Of a stretch of 64,000 nt of DNA, positions 44,065 to 55,245 are shown piece by piece. The stretch comes from Paramyrothecium sp. XJ0827. Taxonomy: Eukaryota; Ascomycota; Sordariomycetes; Hypocreales; Stachybotryaceae. The translations under genes were made by a program, and so were the position numbers. Position 1 is the stretch's first letter. Each line of letters opens with the position of its first letter. The stretch lies in NCBI GenBank assembly GCA_020881915.1, contig JAJFPB010000001.1:6076001-6140000 (forward strand), read 5' to 3'. A model generated the notes under the pieces. That model did not search any database and had not been told where the DNA came from. It worked only from the letters and a program-made list of their open reading frames with translations.

Positions 44065-47019
44065 CTACAGACCAAGCAGGCCAGCATCCAGCTGGGAAGC
44101 TCTCAGAGGTTCTGTATCCTTTGCCTGCTCCAATTCTGTGTCTAGATCCCATGTCTGCAACACATCTCCAATTTCGCGAAACAGATCTTCAACAATGTCC
44201 GCAGGCTTCTCCAGCTCTGCATCTTTTTCGTTACCGACACGGTACCCCATCTCAGACTCGCCCTTGCCTCCAATCGAGCTAGACGTAACTGAAGTGTTGG
44301 CCACCGAAGTGGTATTCTCAAACACACACCCAATGCGGACGTCATGATTCGTCTCATGTTCTCGAAGCGGGACAACATGCTCACGCCTGCTATTTCGATC
44401 GGCTACTGCGCTAAAGTGCTTACTGAACTTGGAATTCCCAGAGGTGGGAAGCTCAGTAATAGATATAGACGGCGGTGGTGAGGCTGGCCGGGCGCTGCCG
44501 TGCTGAACCTCGTGCTGTGAGCCAGGAATTGACCAATCTTGAGTGTCCGTGACCACGAGTTGACTGTGTTCATCTGGTACCACGGCCCAAGAAACTCGTC
44601 GCTTGGGACGCGAGCTATCCCATGGGTTTCTCAGTGCTGATGAAAGAGACCCCTGTGAATTGCAATGCTTGATTCCCGAATTGCTCCACGGGGTTTGTTT
44701 GCGACGAGAACGGCGCTCGGGTGAAGGGGTCATGAACGAGGCAAAGGTGCTCACGGGAAATTGCGGTTCAGGTGTGCTTGACCTTTCTGCAGGCGATGAA
44801 ACTGGAACTGGATCGGCCACGGTATGGTTGTTGGTGGGCTCTGTCGTCTGGACTAACTCTGTATTCGGCGCCCAAGGGCTCTGTATATCGGGAGGCACTG
44901 GCTGAGAGTCGTTTATAAGCTTGATCGGCGTGCTCTCGAACAATACCCCCATCATAACGGCCGTGGAATTATTGATTTTCGGAGATTGGACCCAAGGGCT
45001 CTGATTCACCATCGTCTCGTGCGAAGGTTTGGTCGTCGGAGTTGAGCCGACGGGCAGGTCAGCAGTTGCTTGTGAACTGGTCGTGCTGGCCGTCATGGCA
45101 GACTGGTCAGTGACGGAGATTGAACTTTCTGGCTGTTCAATCTGTCCAGAGCTGCCGTCTTCGGGTTGTTTTGTGGTCACTTCGACATCATGAGGTTGGT
45201 CATCATTCGAATCTATCATGGTGACAGAAACTTTCGGAGAGCGCAAACAAATCAAAATAGGAGAGGCTGCGCGTGCAGCTGCCGACCGATCCGCCGCACT
45301 GTTGTTTTCTGCATCCTGACGTGGGGAAGAGTCGTGATATAAAGTCGAAGCCTCAATAGCGTGAATATTTTCGGTGGTACGACCAGTCAACGCAGGTACC
45401 ATAGAGGAGTTATCGGCAATATCTGCAGAGATATATCTATGTATTTTCATATTGGCAGGCTGGCTGTCTTTTGGTGAATGGGCTTCATTGTGGGCTTTTC
45501 CAACATCAGTTGCTTCAACACCCAGTTGAGTTTTTGGTTGAGTTATTGAGGAGTTGATAGCATCGCTCTGGCTGGTATTCCGGCTGTATTCTGCTGAGGC
45601 ATCGTCAACTCCCGATTCGGTGCTGCAGCCAGACATAGGCTGGTAGTCAGCGGCTGCAGAAGAGCTAGAACTTTGCTGCCTAGCATCATGTAAGGCAAAT
45701 GAGTTGCTTTCGGGTTCCTCCATCGCAAAATCTTGTGTGTCTGGTTCTGTGTGAAGGGTTATTCTTGTTTGGCTATGAGGTGCAGCCACAGGAGCCGTTA
45801 TTGTAGCAGCCTGCGATGAAATGGCTTGTGCTTCGGTCATGTCACCATGATCATCAGAGATTCCCGACCACGAATCAGAATCAGTCGATTTAGATACCGT
45901 CTCTTGAGCTGGGTTGACTGAAAGGGAATGTTTCAGAGGAGTGATGAGTTCTTTTTCCGTAACTGGACATAGCTTGTAGCAAAAGCTATCATCCCGCTGT
46001 GTCTCTGCCAAATCACCTTCACCAGCAGATCCTGGAAGTAGGAACCCCTCCGAAGCGTCATCGTCCGAGATGTTTGGACTTGAGTTGCCAGCTGAAATTT
46101 GCCCATATAGAGACTTGTCCTTGATATGTGGGGAGGAGTCATTCATCCCTTTTCGTGTCGGAGAGCATTGAGTATGTGGCATAGTAGAAGCAGCATCGAC
46201 TAACGATGTCGGAGATGATAAAGTCGCGGCCGCTTTGAAACCAGACTGGTCAAATGGTCCGAAAGCTTCATCTGCTGTTTCATGGCTTAGACCGGCCGAC
46301 GCAGGGACAACACGAGATTCCTCCCCTGGAACCGATTTGGGAGGACGGTATGATGAAAGATTGCTTCCGCTTTCCACCTCAAATCTCGAAAAGAGGGGAT
46401 TGGTTTTCCTCCTTTTACCATTGATGCTGTTATGCCTATCGGGTGAGCTCTCTCTGCGTTTCTTCTTCGTGCTGGTTGACCTAGGACTAGCGAACCACAT
46501 GCCACCATTGTGCATGTTCGACGACGGCAGCTTGTTCCTCCAATCAACGACAGCAGCTAGTTCATCCTTCTCCATGAATGGATGTGAAGCTGTAATTATA
46601 GCCTGCTTAAGGCTTTGAGGGCTTGGCAAATGGCACTCCAGGCTGTCCGAAATCTCCACTACTGTCGTGGCCTGGCGAGCAGAGCTCTGGAGCTGTTGTT
46701 TCCGATAAAAGCTTGGCTTTTTCTCCAAGTCATTTAAAAACGACTTAGAGGTTCGGGATTTTGACCTCCAAGGGTTTGACCACCCAGATTCCTTGTCGAA
46801 AGGGCCTCGCAGCGAAGCAGAAAGAAGACACGGGACATCGCCTGCGAGAAACCGCTGACCAGCTGCCTCGTATCGAATTCTCCGAGCGCTTTTGCTGTCG
46901 TAATCTTCATCGTCCGAGCCGTCGTAGAAAACATCTTCCGGCGCACAAGTTGCTTCACAGTAGATTGTGTCCTCGCCCCAGCCGGAGGACACCTGTTGTG
47001 CACGTGGAGTCGCTGGCAT
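44065..47019 (-). CDS. Large disordered protein, function unknown
   Basis: Single exon, 984 aa. I do not recognise a folded domain. The N-terminus has a conserved-looking block (WGEDTIYCEATCAPEDVFYDGSD..RRIRYEAAGQRFLAGD.. GWSNPWRSKS), followed by a long Ser/Thr/Gln-rich region with repeated SPW or TPW elements (QSPWVQSPK, QSPWAPNTE, TPWSNSG, RNPWDSS). RRVSW at 807-811 fits the PP1-docking RVxF consensus. The C-terminal helix (ADIVEDLFREIGDVLQTWDLDTELEQ) looks conserved. Similar Pezizomycotina proteins are sometimes labelled 'protamine P1' only for composition. Nuclear or cell-cycle roles are possible since it is divergent from the Nud1/Cdc11 gene, but this is speculation. Confidence 0.75.
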   Translation of the reverse strand: MPATPRAQQVSSGWGEDTIYCEATCAPEDVFYDGSDDEDYDSKSARRIRYEAAGQRFLAGDVPCLLSASLRGPFDKESGWSNPWRSKSRTSKSFLNDLEKKPSFYRKQQLQSSARQATTVVEISDSLECHLPSPQSLKQAIITASHPFMEKDELAAVVDWRNKLPSSNMHNGGMWFASPRSTSTKKKRRESSPDRHNSINGKRRKTNPLFSRFEVESGSNLSSYRPPKSVPGEESRVVPASAGLSHETADEAFGPFDQSGFKAAATLSSPTSLVDAASTMPHTQCSPTRKGMNDSSPHIKDKSLYGQISAGNSSPNISDDDASEGFLLPGSAGEGDLAETQRDDSFCYKLCPVTEKELITPLKHSLSVNPAQETVSKSTDSDSWSGISDDHGDMTEAQAISSQAATITAPVAAPHSQTRITLHTEPDTQDFAMEEPESNSFALHDARQQSSSSSAAADYQPMSGCSTESGVDDASAEYSRNTSQSDAINSSITQPKTQLGVEATDVGKAHNEAHSPKDSQPANMKIHRYISADIADNSSMVPALTGRTTENIHAIEASTLYHDSSPRQDAENNSAADRSAAARAASPILICLRSPKVSVTMIDSNDDQPHDVEVTTKQPEDGSSGQIEQPESSISVTDQSAMTASTTSSQATADLPVGSTPTTKPSHETMVNQSPWVQSPKINNSTAVMMGVLFESTPIKLINDSQPVPPDIQSPWAPNTELVQTTEPTNNHTVADPVPVSSPAERSSTPEPQFPVSTFASFMTPSPERRSRRKQTPWSNSGIKHCNSQGSLSSALRNPWDSSRPKRRVSWAVVPDEHSQLVVTDTQDWSIPGSQHEVQHGSARPASPPPSISITELPTSGNSKFSKHFSAVADRNSRREHVVPLREHETNHDVRIGCVFENTTSVANTSVTSSSIGGKGESEMGYRVGNEKDAELEKPADIVEDLFREIGDVLQTWDLDTELEQAKDTEPLRASQLDAGLLGL

Positions 47020-47834
47020 GTTTGGTATTTCACGCTCGCAGAGGGATCGATAAGAGTTCGACGATGGGTAGTGTATGTAACCACGAGGAGGGAGCTAAGT
47101 TGGTGTTATGACATGACGCTCGTTGTTTGAACCTCTTACGTCGAGTGTCGTCGTCGGCATCGTCAACTGTATAAACATTGTCCAAGATTCACGGTGATCT
47201 GAACTCGATCGCGTCTCGCGAGATCACGTGATAACGCGTAAAGCACTTTACATGTTGACGCCTCGGAGAGTGAGAAGTTACTTCAATAGCCTGATTAACT
47301 TGGATCTAATTGCTGCCAGGGCAGGACTTAGTTTATTTCATTTCTACTTCGCTTATTCACTTCGCTGTTTAAATCCATATGTCCTTTTGAGGGGCTTGCT
47401 CCTTGTTTTCGTTTGCTTTGCCATCCCTTCCTCACGTGACATAGGAACTTGGGTCTGGTTGGCACAGCAACTGATCGGGCCCAAGCATCATCCTTGCCAT
47501 TGTTTACAAGGAACCACATCTTCAAGCTTACTGGGGTCGCGCGAAGCCACGCGCAATATTTGTCGCCGTTTCACAATCTGGAATCCAGGCCTGGTTTCTT
47601 GTCATCGTTTTCAGTTATTTAACGAATACCCTCTATGTTTGAATTTTATTTCTTTACGAGCATGGACTCTTAATCCTACGCCAGAACGCAACCTGATAGA
47701 TCACGTCGCGACTTTATCGCACCACTTCAACGACCCCGCGCCGCTCAATAACATCCACGAGTTTCTTGTCGCATGGCACTTCATCGGGCTTTTCAGGACA
47801 CCCTCCTCTATCAATAACTCTCTTCATTGCTGCA
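47020..47834. promoter_or_regulatory. Divergent promoter with two CACGTG palindromes
   Basis: The 815 bp separate the disordered-protein gene (-) and the SIN scaffold gene (+). ATCACGTGAT (47223-47232) and TCACGTGA (47432-47439) are perfect palindromic E-boxes 200 bp apart. The rest is AT-rich with a CT-rich leader near 47700-47830. Confidence 0.5.
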
Positions 47835-50800
47835 ATGGCTCCAGCATGGCTTGACTCGTTGTCTGAAGATTGGGTTTCTCAGCCAGGCTCTGATACCTCC
47901 GTTGGACAACTTCCACCGCTGAAAGATAATCAAGACCGGAAGAACCAACTTCAAGAGCTCCCGAGCCGAATACCGCGGATAGCTACAAGCGCCAGGCCAT
48001 CACAGGCTGACACGAATGATAGCGTTCTCATTCCCTTGAGCGAGCGCAGCGCAAATGATATCAACATTTCTAGGCGCCGAACATTCTCCAAACGGTCGCA
48101 AGAACTCAAACTCTCACAGCGAAGCGCAGGAGCGCGGTCGATATCAGTTTCCACCACTGCATCGGTTGTGCACAACACTGTTCAACACCAATCCTCGCCT
48201 TTGAAAGACGAAGGAGATACCCCGGAATGGAAACGGCGGTTGGTATACGGAGATGTGCAGTATGGGGAGCAACGCGATCTTTTTTGTTCTGCTGCCGTAG
48301 GACTTCAGGATATCTTCAAACCTCCTGCGCAAGATGATGAAATACCAAATGGGTCCGATGGTATTCCGAACGAGACGACTTTACCGTCCAGCCCCCCAAT
48401 GCAAGCACCCAGAATGCGGAGCCCTTCTCTAGACGGTTACGACGAATCCGACGACGATGATCTATTACACCCAGCTGATATCACGCCAAGCCCTAGTCCC
48501 AGGAGACCAGAGCGAGACATCAAATACAAGATCAATGGCGATTTCTCTGCTTTCGACGATAGCAGCCTCGCCGGTGACCTTCAGAACGAAACACCGATAA
48601 CGGGGCAGCGGCGGCCAATCGGCCCCCCTCAGGCGAACATTTCTCTTGATATTCCTTCAGAATCTGACGAAATGCCGAGAAAAATAAGCAGCCAAAGCGT
48701 TATTCAGAATGAGGACTTCAGCCCAATACTGATCGGAAAGCGTAGTGACGAAGAAGGGAAGATCGATTTTGCCCCAATCGAACTCCCAGCGCAGCAGTTA
48801 AAGCAAAAACTCGAGCGATTGAGAGCCCACCAACTCCTCCTGGATTCTCAGGCAGAGTCCCAGCCCAATTCTCCAGCCGGCGAAGACGAAGCAACCCCTG
48901 ATATCGAAAACACAGAAGATTACATTAAGAATGGCGGCTACATCAATACTCGTAGAGGCGGCAGGTCCGCAGAAGGGTCGTTCCGCTTTCGCGCACTTAG
49001 TCCTGGGATTGGGGTTGATACATCAGAGATGCTTCCCGAAGAGTCTCTGCAAGCAAGCACGCCAAAACAGTTCCCAACGATAAGAACGGAAGGAACAACC
49101 GGGACGCGAACCAGTCATAGTCCGCTAAGCCCTTCATTGCCACATGCGCCTTTCCCAAGCCCCGAAAAGCGACGAACGGAATCCGTGATACAGCATCAGG
49201 CCAGCGGTAGCCCACTAAAACTGTTTGGCCCCTATGACACCTTCACGAATCAGACACTCCTTCGAAGGATCAGCCAATTCGAAGAAGGAATGTCCGATCA
49301 GAGCTCTCGCGACTCATCTCGGTTCAGTATTCGGGATGAGGCAATTAACGTCGGATTGAACCAACAGTTCGACAAGGTGTCGTCACATTTCGAGGGGAAG
49401 GCTGTCGGCGACTTTGGTACTGGCCGTCTGGAAGGTTTCCAGTTTGACGGAGACGTGTCTCGTTTGTCGAATAACGAGTCAGGCCTTTATACCGACAAAG
49501 AAAACATTTCGCCAGCAGGCCTACCGCTACCCAAGGCACCGTTCTTTGAAATGCAGCCACGCGATTCCTCACCCGATGCAGACTCTGAAATGCTAGTGTA
49601 CAGGAAGCGCAACAAATCATCAGTGCTCTCTTCCAGCAGGCATGCCAGGACCACATCTACATCGAGCCAATTCGGGCAGTCTTTCAGTCCTCTGCGACCA
49701 GCGCCGAATGCCTCCTTCACCCCGAAGCGCGACAGTGGATCAGAAGGGAAGCGGCCGAGAACTTCGCCATCCAAAGACCCGACCCCCAAGCGCCGTAGGA
49801 CGCTCCATCGATCCGACATTGCATTCGGCCGGGAGGAACAGCTCAGCGCGCTGGATGCTGCGCATTGGCAGATGCAATATGCAATGACCAAGAAAAGAAA
49901 AGACGCCCGTCCTGGTGATTTTCAACTGGCAGACCCTGAAGTATTGGCCTTGAGGAAAATCATTAGGCCTCGAACACCTACACCAAGCCAAAAGTCGTCC
50001 CAATACCGAGAACAGCATCCTTTCGCAACCGAAGATGAACGCAACTTGAGCCAGGACGATGAGGGAGTGCAGTTGCAGTCGTGGGACCGGTCCAAGAGAT
50101 CACCCTTACGTACGCTCCTTGACCAAGATACGACTCGAGGAAACGAGCTGCCAGCTGAGACGGACAGAAAACCGTCAATTAGGACTCAGGACTTCGTCGA
50201 TCAAGCGGCCCAGATCATGGCCATGATTCGCAACCAAGTGCGAGCGCCTGGACTTACGAGCGTTGAAGAGTCTGAAGAAGAAAACGGTCTACCAAGTCCT
50301 GACACGCTCGAGGATTCTTACCAAGAATCTACAAAAGAGCCCTTTTCTCGGCCACCCAGCCGGGAAGGAAAGCCAATACCACGACTTCCCCAACGCCAGG
50401 AAGACCCTGAACTTTTGAATAGACTCAAAAAATACCAGGAATTGAGCGACATGGGAGATGTCATTTCATCATCAATGCGCTCCGTTGGCCTCGCAAAGGA
50501 TGCGATTCGCGCGGCGCGGGAAGTCGAACATCGCATTCATCACAACAACAGACACCGATCAGATTTTCCTCTTCCAGTCAGCGGCGAGACAATCAGTGAT
50601 CTTCCCAATGTTCGTATAACGTCTAATCCTGCTCATATGGATGTACACGGAAGCCCGTCTCGAGATTTCCCGTCAAATTCTTCCGGCCACTCCACCAATA
50701 GGACTTATCCAACTGCATCGTCGCGAGGCTCAGATTCACGCAAGACCATTATGCCTGAGAGCGTATCACATTTAATCCCAGAACGAGTGGGAAGCATGTT

Positions 50801-53273
50801 CCTCGACAAACAGAACAATATATGGATTAAGCGGAAGGAACTGCATCCTCATCGCACGCTGAATGTCTTGCCGTCAGAGGATAGCGAGGAGGACCCGTTT
50901 GCCAGTATTCCTGACCTGACTGTTGATCTAACAAAGGAATTACAAGGCTTGAGATTATCGGCAGCACAAACGGAGGAAGCGGCTCTCGAAAGAAGCCTGT
51001 TCCTCGATTCACAAGGGGCGACCACGCCAAGTAGGGGTTACGTCACGCTCTCTCCAAACACGCGCCTCAGCCCAGAAGTTGTAGAACTTACCCGCGAAGA
51101 GTTCAGGAAGCTTGATGTTCGTGTCTTTGGCCTTTCAGAAGAGCCAGAGCCAGAAGATGCTCGGAACCCAGAAGAGATGGAGAGCAACCCTACCTCGACA
51201 ACGCGGCGGCGAAATTTGACTATTTCTTTTTCGTCCCCCATTGCTTCGATTATCCACGATGTTGCTCCTGAAGATATCGATAGTCTGGAGGACGACCTTG
51301 GAGACCACGATGGCAGTGTTCTTAGCACACAAACTCCGCAGGGCTCTAGCACAAAACTGCATGACCAAAGCCGTGGGTCCTCCCGACGCTTGCCTCTGCA
51401 TGGAACAGGTTTTGTTCCAAGACCCGTCTCCCGTATAGATGAGCAAGACGAAGACAGTACCGTCGAACTAAACCCAGAGGATCAGCGACAACTGAGCGTT
51501 ATTGGCGAGACAAGCATATTAAGCCATAAGACTCCAGGCCGGCGGACCAGCCTCAGCTTTATCGTCAACCATACTCCTAGGACTCGGAGCATAAGTGCGC
51601 CCACAGACCATGGTGCGATCATCGGACAGAATGTTGGAAAGCTGTCTCTGAGTCCCCTATCGGAGTTCACCCTCAACAACTCGGACCAGTCTTTCGGATT
51701 CGAGGTGAGCTACGTCATGGGTTACCGTCATATGGAAACAGGAGACGGGTCTAAGAAGGTCATGTCTATGACGATACGGGAACTCGTGGACAAACTGAGC
51801 GAGGTTGAGCCATGCGAGCCGTTCTGGGAAGACCTAACACAGCTTGATCTCCACGGCAAGCGACTATCAAGTCTTCACATGCTGGATGAGTTCTGTGGCA
51901 AGGTGATCACACTCGACGCTTCCGAGAATACCCTGGGCCATCTTGATGGTGTGCCATCATCCGTGCGCCAGCTCAAAGTATCGCAAAATATGCTCACAGA
52001 ACTGACATCCTGGGATCATTTGATGAATCTACAATACGTGGACATCTCTGGTAATGAGATCCGCAGCCTTTCGGCGTTGAAGAATCTGGTGCATTTGCGA
52101 AGCATCAAAGCGGACGACAATCAATTAACAAGCCTGGATGGCTTGCTAGTGCATGATGGTATTCTCTCCTTGCGAGCACGGAACAATCTGATCGAAACAC
52201 TCGACTTCGCAGAAGTTAAATTGGAAAGGCTTGCCGAGCTGGACCTGGAGAACAACCTGATCTCATCTATCAAGCATTTGGAACTGTCGACGTCGCTGGT
52301 GAGCTTGAATGTAGCCAAGAACAAGTTGCAGTCGCTAGTCCTGGCAACTGAGGCAAAAGCCCTGCGCCACCTTGATCTCAGTGACAATGATTTGGATTCG
52401 CTCGATCTCAACAACCTCCACAATTTGCACACGCTTCATGCGGACAGGAATTGCATCAGGTCGTTGACGGGTTGCCACCGCGCTCGGCGGCTGGACAGCC
52501 TTTCTCTTCGAGAACAGCGGAATGAGAAGTCAATGGACTTGAGTTTTCTGTCGTCCGCCTGCGAGATCCGCAAGCTCTTCTTGTCCGGGAACTATTTGGG
52601 CACATTCGAGCCGCAGACCGACTTCTTGAACCTGCAACTTCTGGAACTCGCCAACTGTGGGCTGCAATCACTTCCACAGCACATGGGGCAGATGATGCCA
52701 AATCTACGAAATTTGAACATGAGTTTCAACGCCATCTCGGATCTGTCTCCTCTCCGGTATATCCCGCGGTTGAAGAAACTGCTTGTAGCCGGGAATAGGC
52801 TTACGGACTCGACAATGGTGATGGAATTGCTGACAGACTTTCCCCATCTGGCGCAGCTGGACCTGAGAGACAACCCGGTGACTCTCGGTTTCTATGCACC
52901 TCTGCAAATGCTGGTATCAACTACAAAGACCGGCTCCGTGGATCTGTTCACTTTACCGGACGCGGATGTCGATAAGGACAAGCTATATGCTAGCAGGCTA
53001 GACACAACTACAGTGCTGCGGCGGCGACTTCATCAATTTGTTTTCGTGGCAAGCTGCAAACGATTGCGGAAGCTCGACGGACTCCCAGTTAAGCGAAGCG
53101 AAATAACGAAAAAGGACGATGTGTACCAGACCCTTGTTGCGGAGGGACTCCTACCTGAAATGGAGGAGACGCTGGTCGAGGAGCGCGGCTCCCCGGGAGA
53201 GTCGAAAATTCAGGAACAACAATACGATTCCATGAGAAGTAGTCGTTGGAATGCTGAGGACAGCTTTGCATAA
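47835..53273 (+). CDS. cdc11: Septation initiation network scaffold Nud1/Cdc11
   Basis: Single exon, 1812 aa from the ATG at 47835 (MAPAWLDSLSEDWVSQPGSD); an upstream in-frame ATG at 47766 adds 23 leader-like residues. The N-terminal conserved block EWKRRLVYGDVQYGEQRDLF (about 140-160) and GLQDIFKPP are hallmarks of fungal Nud1/Cdc11. A long disordered middle carries many SP/TP sites and a KEN box at 555-557. The C-terminal third (about 1335-1680) has twelve or more leucine-rich repeats (LTQLDLHGKRLSSL, LQYVDISGNEIRSL, LRHLDLSDNDLDSL and others) with an LRR cap. Cdc11/Nud1 sits at the spindle pole body and binds Sid4, Cdc7/Spg1 components and Mob1-Sid2 to trigger septation and mitotic exit. 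Continuity over 5.4 kb without an intron is notable. Confidence 0.92.
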   Translation: MAPAWLDSLSEDWVSQPGSDTSVGQLPPLKDNQDRKNQLQELPSRIPRIATSARPSQADTNDSVLIPLSERSANDINISRRRTFSKRSQELKLSQRSAGARSISVSTTASVVHNTVQHQSSPLKDEGDTPEWKRRLVYGDVQYGEQRDLFCSAAVGLQDIFKPPAQDDEIPNGSDGIPNETTLPSSPPMQAPRMRSPSLDGYDESDDDDLLHPADITPSPSPRRPERDIKYKINGDFSAFDDSSLAGDLQNETPITGQRRPIGPPQANISLDIPSESDEMPRKISSQSVIQNEDFSPILIGKRSDEEGKIDFAPIELPAQQLKQKLERLRAHQLLLDSQAESQPNSPAGEDEATPDIENTEDYIKNGGYINTRRGGRSAEGSFRFRALSPGIGVDTSEMLPEESLQASTPKQFPTIRTEGTTGTRTSHSPLSPSLPHAPFPSPEKRRTESVIQHQASGSPLKLFGPYDTFTNQTLLRRISQFEEGMSDQSSRDSSRFSIRDEAINVGLNQQFDKVSSHFEGKAVGDFGTGRLEGFQFDGDVSRLSNNESGLYTDKENISPAGLPLPKAPFFEMQPRDSSPDADSEMLVYRKRNKSSVLSSSRHARTTSTSSQFGQSFSPLRPAPNASFTPKRDSGSEGKRPRTSPSKDPTPKRRRTLHRSDIAFGREEQLSALDAAHWQMQYAMTKKRKDARPGDFQLADPEVLALRKIIRPRTPTPSQKSSQYREQHPFATEDERNLSQDDEGVQLQSWDRSKRSPLRTLLDQDTTRGNELPAETDRKPSIRTQDFVDQAAQIMAMIRNQVRAPGLTSVEESEEENGLPSPDTLEDSYQESTKEPFSRPPSREGKPIPRLPQRQEDPELLNRLKKYQELSDMGDVISSSMRSVGLAKDAIRAAREVEHRIHHNNRHRSDFPLPVSGETISDLPNVRITSNPAHMDVHGSPSRDFPSNSSGHSTNRTYPTASSRGSDSRKTIMPESVSHLIPERVGSMFLDKQNNIWIKRKELHPHRTLNVLPSEDSEEDPFASIPDLTVDLTKELQGLRLSAAQTEEAALERSLFLDSQGATTPSRGYVTLSPNTRLSPEVVELTREEFRKLDVRVFGLSEEPEPEDARNPEEMESNPTSTTRRRNLTISFSSPIASIIHDVAPEDIDSLEDDLGDHDGSVLSTQTPQGSSTKLHDQSRGSSRRLPLHGTGFVPRPVSRIDEQDEDSTVELNPEDQRQLSVIGETSILSHKTPGRRTSLSFIVNHTPRTRSISAPTDHGAIIGQNVGKLSLSPLSEFTLNNSDQSFGFEVSYVMGYRHMETGDGSKKVMSMTIRELVDKLSEVEPCEPFWEDLTQLDLHGKRLSSLHMLDEFCGKVITLDASENTLGHLDGVPSSVRQLKVSQNMLTELTSWDHLMNLQYVDISGNEIRSLSALKNLVHLRSIKADDNQLTSLDGLLVHDGILSLRARNNLIETLDFAEVKLERLAELDLENNLISSIKHLELSTSLVSLNVAKNKLQSLVLATEAKALRHLDLSDNDLDSLDLNNLHNLHTLHADRNCIRSLTGCHRARRLDSLSLREQRNEKSMDLSFLSSACEIRKLFLSGNYLGTFEPQTDFLNLQLLELANCGLQSLPQHMGQMMPNLRNLNMSFNAISDLSPLRYIPRLKKLLVAGNRLTDSTMVMELLTDFPHLAQLDLRDNPVTLGFYAPLQMLVSTTKTGSVDLFTLPDADVDKDKLYASRLDTTTVLRRRLHQFVFVASCKRLRKLDGLPVKRSEITKKDDVYQTLVAEGLLPEMEETLVEERGSPGESKIQEQQYDSMRSSRWNAEDSFA

Positions 53274-55245
53274 GACGAGCAACTATGGAACAACAAACAT
53301 GTATAAGTAGGACGCCGGGGGGATTGATGACTTCTCACCGGAACAGCCGATGTGGGCACCCAAAGGCGTTGGAAAACTAGTAGCTTGGACACTTCAAACG
53401 GGTTTTGGTTTTGGAGTTGGGGTGTTTGGCTCGTGTGCGACACGATGATGAAATTTTTGCGGTATCAGTCAGTGTAGGGAGAAAGGTCATGAACTTGCAA
53501 GCATAATGATAGATATGATTAGGGCGTGAGCATTGATCCAAGCAAGACGCAAAGTGTGAAGAAATAACATAAACACAAAGATTGAAATGAGGCTTGCAAT
53601 CAATCAATACAAATGGCGAAGTTATGCTCACTGCTTGTTCCGATTGCTGCTCAAACGCGAGCCACAGCTCTACATAGGTTGCTAGATGACACATGAGCGG
53701 AAGCATAGGCGACCTGCCATCTTTTACCTGAAAAGAGTCTCAGGGCATTCAAGAAGTTGAAGTCGTCAGGAGAGCGGGTGGGTGGAATGGGGGCCACTCG
53801 AGAGATGAAGGTGATTCAAGTGCGTGGGGCGTCGCCGCTGTTTCACATGGATGATACAAGGGGACGATGCCGGCCTGGCAAAGCTTCCCCCCCTTCCCTT
53901 TGAGACAAGGGACAGATGGACCCTTGGAAAAATTCCAGAAGCACGTTTGAGGAGCGGCAAGCTCGCAGCAACTACCGGACCAGAAATTGGCAAATTAAAG
54001 GGAAATTGAGGATGAGGGTGACCATGAGTCACGTTGTGGTCAGCGCAGGCAGGGCACCACGAAGGCGAGGGTGAAGGTGAATAGGATGATCGAAATGCGC
54101 CTTGTCCGCCACGAAGAGCTGTGAGGGCTGGGGGAATAGCAATACAAGGAAAATCAAAACGGAGAACTGAAGATTGCTCGGCTTATAGATAGAGTACGAG
54201 ACCTGGAGCGGTTGAATGTCACGATAAGGTCGATGACCAGTTTAGCGTAAGGTAACGTACCGGTAGCATGGCACGGCTGGAGTTTGAGGGAGTCTGGGAT
54301 GTTCAGGGGCACGTGGGCAGAAACTACTGCATCCCGTTGCCGTTCATGAACCAGGCACGGTCATGGAAGACCAATGAGACCACCACCTTATGAGCACCTT
54401 GCAGCACCTTACCTTGTTCCACCTGCAGTCAGTGGTGAAGAGGAGTGCCATGGCAAGGTGGAATAATGTAAGGCAAGGTAGGGTACCCATAGGTGCCTTA
54501 CCGGACACCGGACCCCAAGTCGCTCCCTTCCTTACCTACCTGAGCTAAGGTATTTACTCCCTGAAATAGGTGTGCATTGGAGACCCACCGTCCGCTAAAT
54601 TAAATGCGTTACGCCTGGATGGCTGGCTTACCAAAGTCTGGCCAACCAGACCAGGCTGTGTGTACTGTAGTACAGTACCAGGAGGTGCTAGTAGTCTAAT
54701 CTCATTGCCCACTCCCATGTATTCCTACCTACCTTACTGTATCCGTACTTATCAGGCAGATGCATGCTTGGTTGACGACACCACAACGCCAGGGCACAAC
54801 AACAACGATCCACACACAAACTAAACAACGACGCTCTGGCCGGCTTATCTCGACCGCCCTTCCAATCGAACCGAGTCTGCTGACTGCGTTGCCCTCCCCG
54901 GAGCGCCACGTCCGTTCGCAACAGCTTCCCCGACATCGAAAACAAGGCGGCCTGCTACTGCGAAGCCAAAATAGTGGCCGTCATCGGTTGAGCTAGGGTA
55001 ATTCTAGACCATTCTCGCCGTACCGTCGTGTTTGCAGACGCGATTGCATCTGCTGCCACCCACCACACACTCGCATCGTCAGCACGTCGCCGCGCTCGCT
55101 TCGACGCCTCGACGAATGTTGTTTCTCCGACTCTCTTCCCGCTATGCCCCTCCGCTGAAGAAGAGACCACCCCCGCCGTCTTCAACCATCGTCGTCACAG
55201 CCGCACGTTGGCCAGCAGTTCGTGTCCCTGCGAGAGACGCGAGAC
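53274..55245. other. 2-kb intergenic; promoter and leader of the TBC gene
   Basis: No gene recognised. It has GGTACC/CCTTACC words between 54240 and 54560, and CA-rich sequence (54780-54830). From about 55020 it becomes CT/CA-rich and is probably 5' UTR; ATGs in it (for example 55028 and 55032) open short upstream frames before the TBC start. Confidence 0.45.
54400..54560. repeat. Cluster of CCTTACC / GGTACC motifs
   Basis: CACCTTACCTTG, AAGGCAAGGTAGGGTACCC, GTGCCTTACCGG and TTCCTTACCTACC occur within 160 bp. Same word family as at 3268-3358, 6808-6827 and 40141-40185. Confidence 0.55.
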
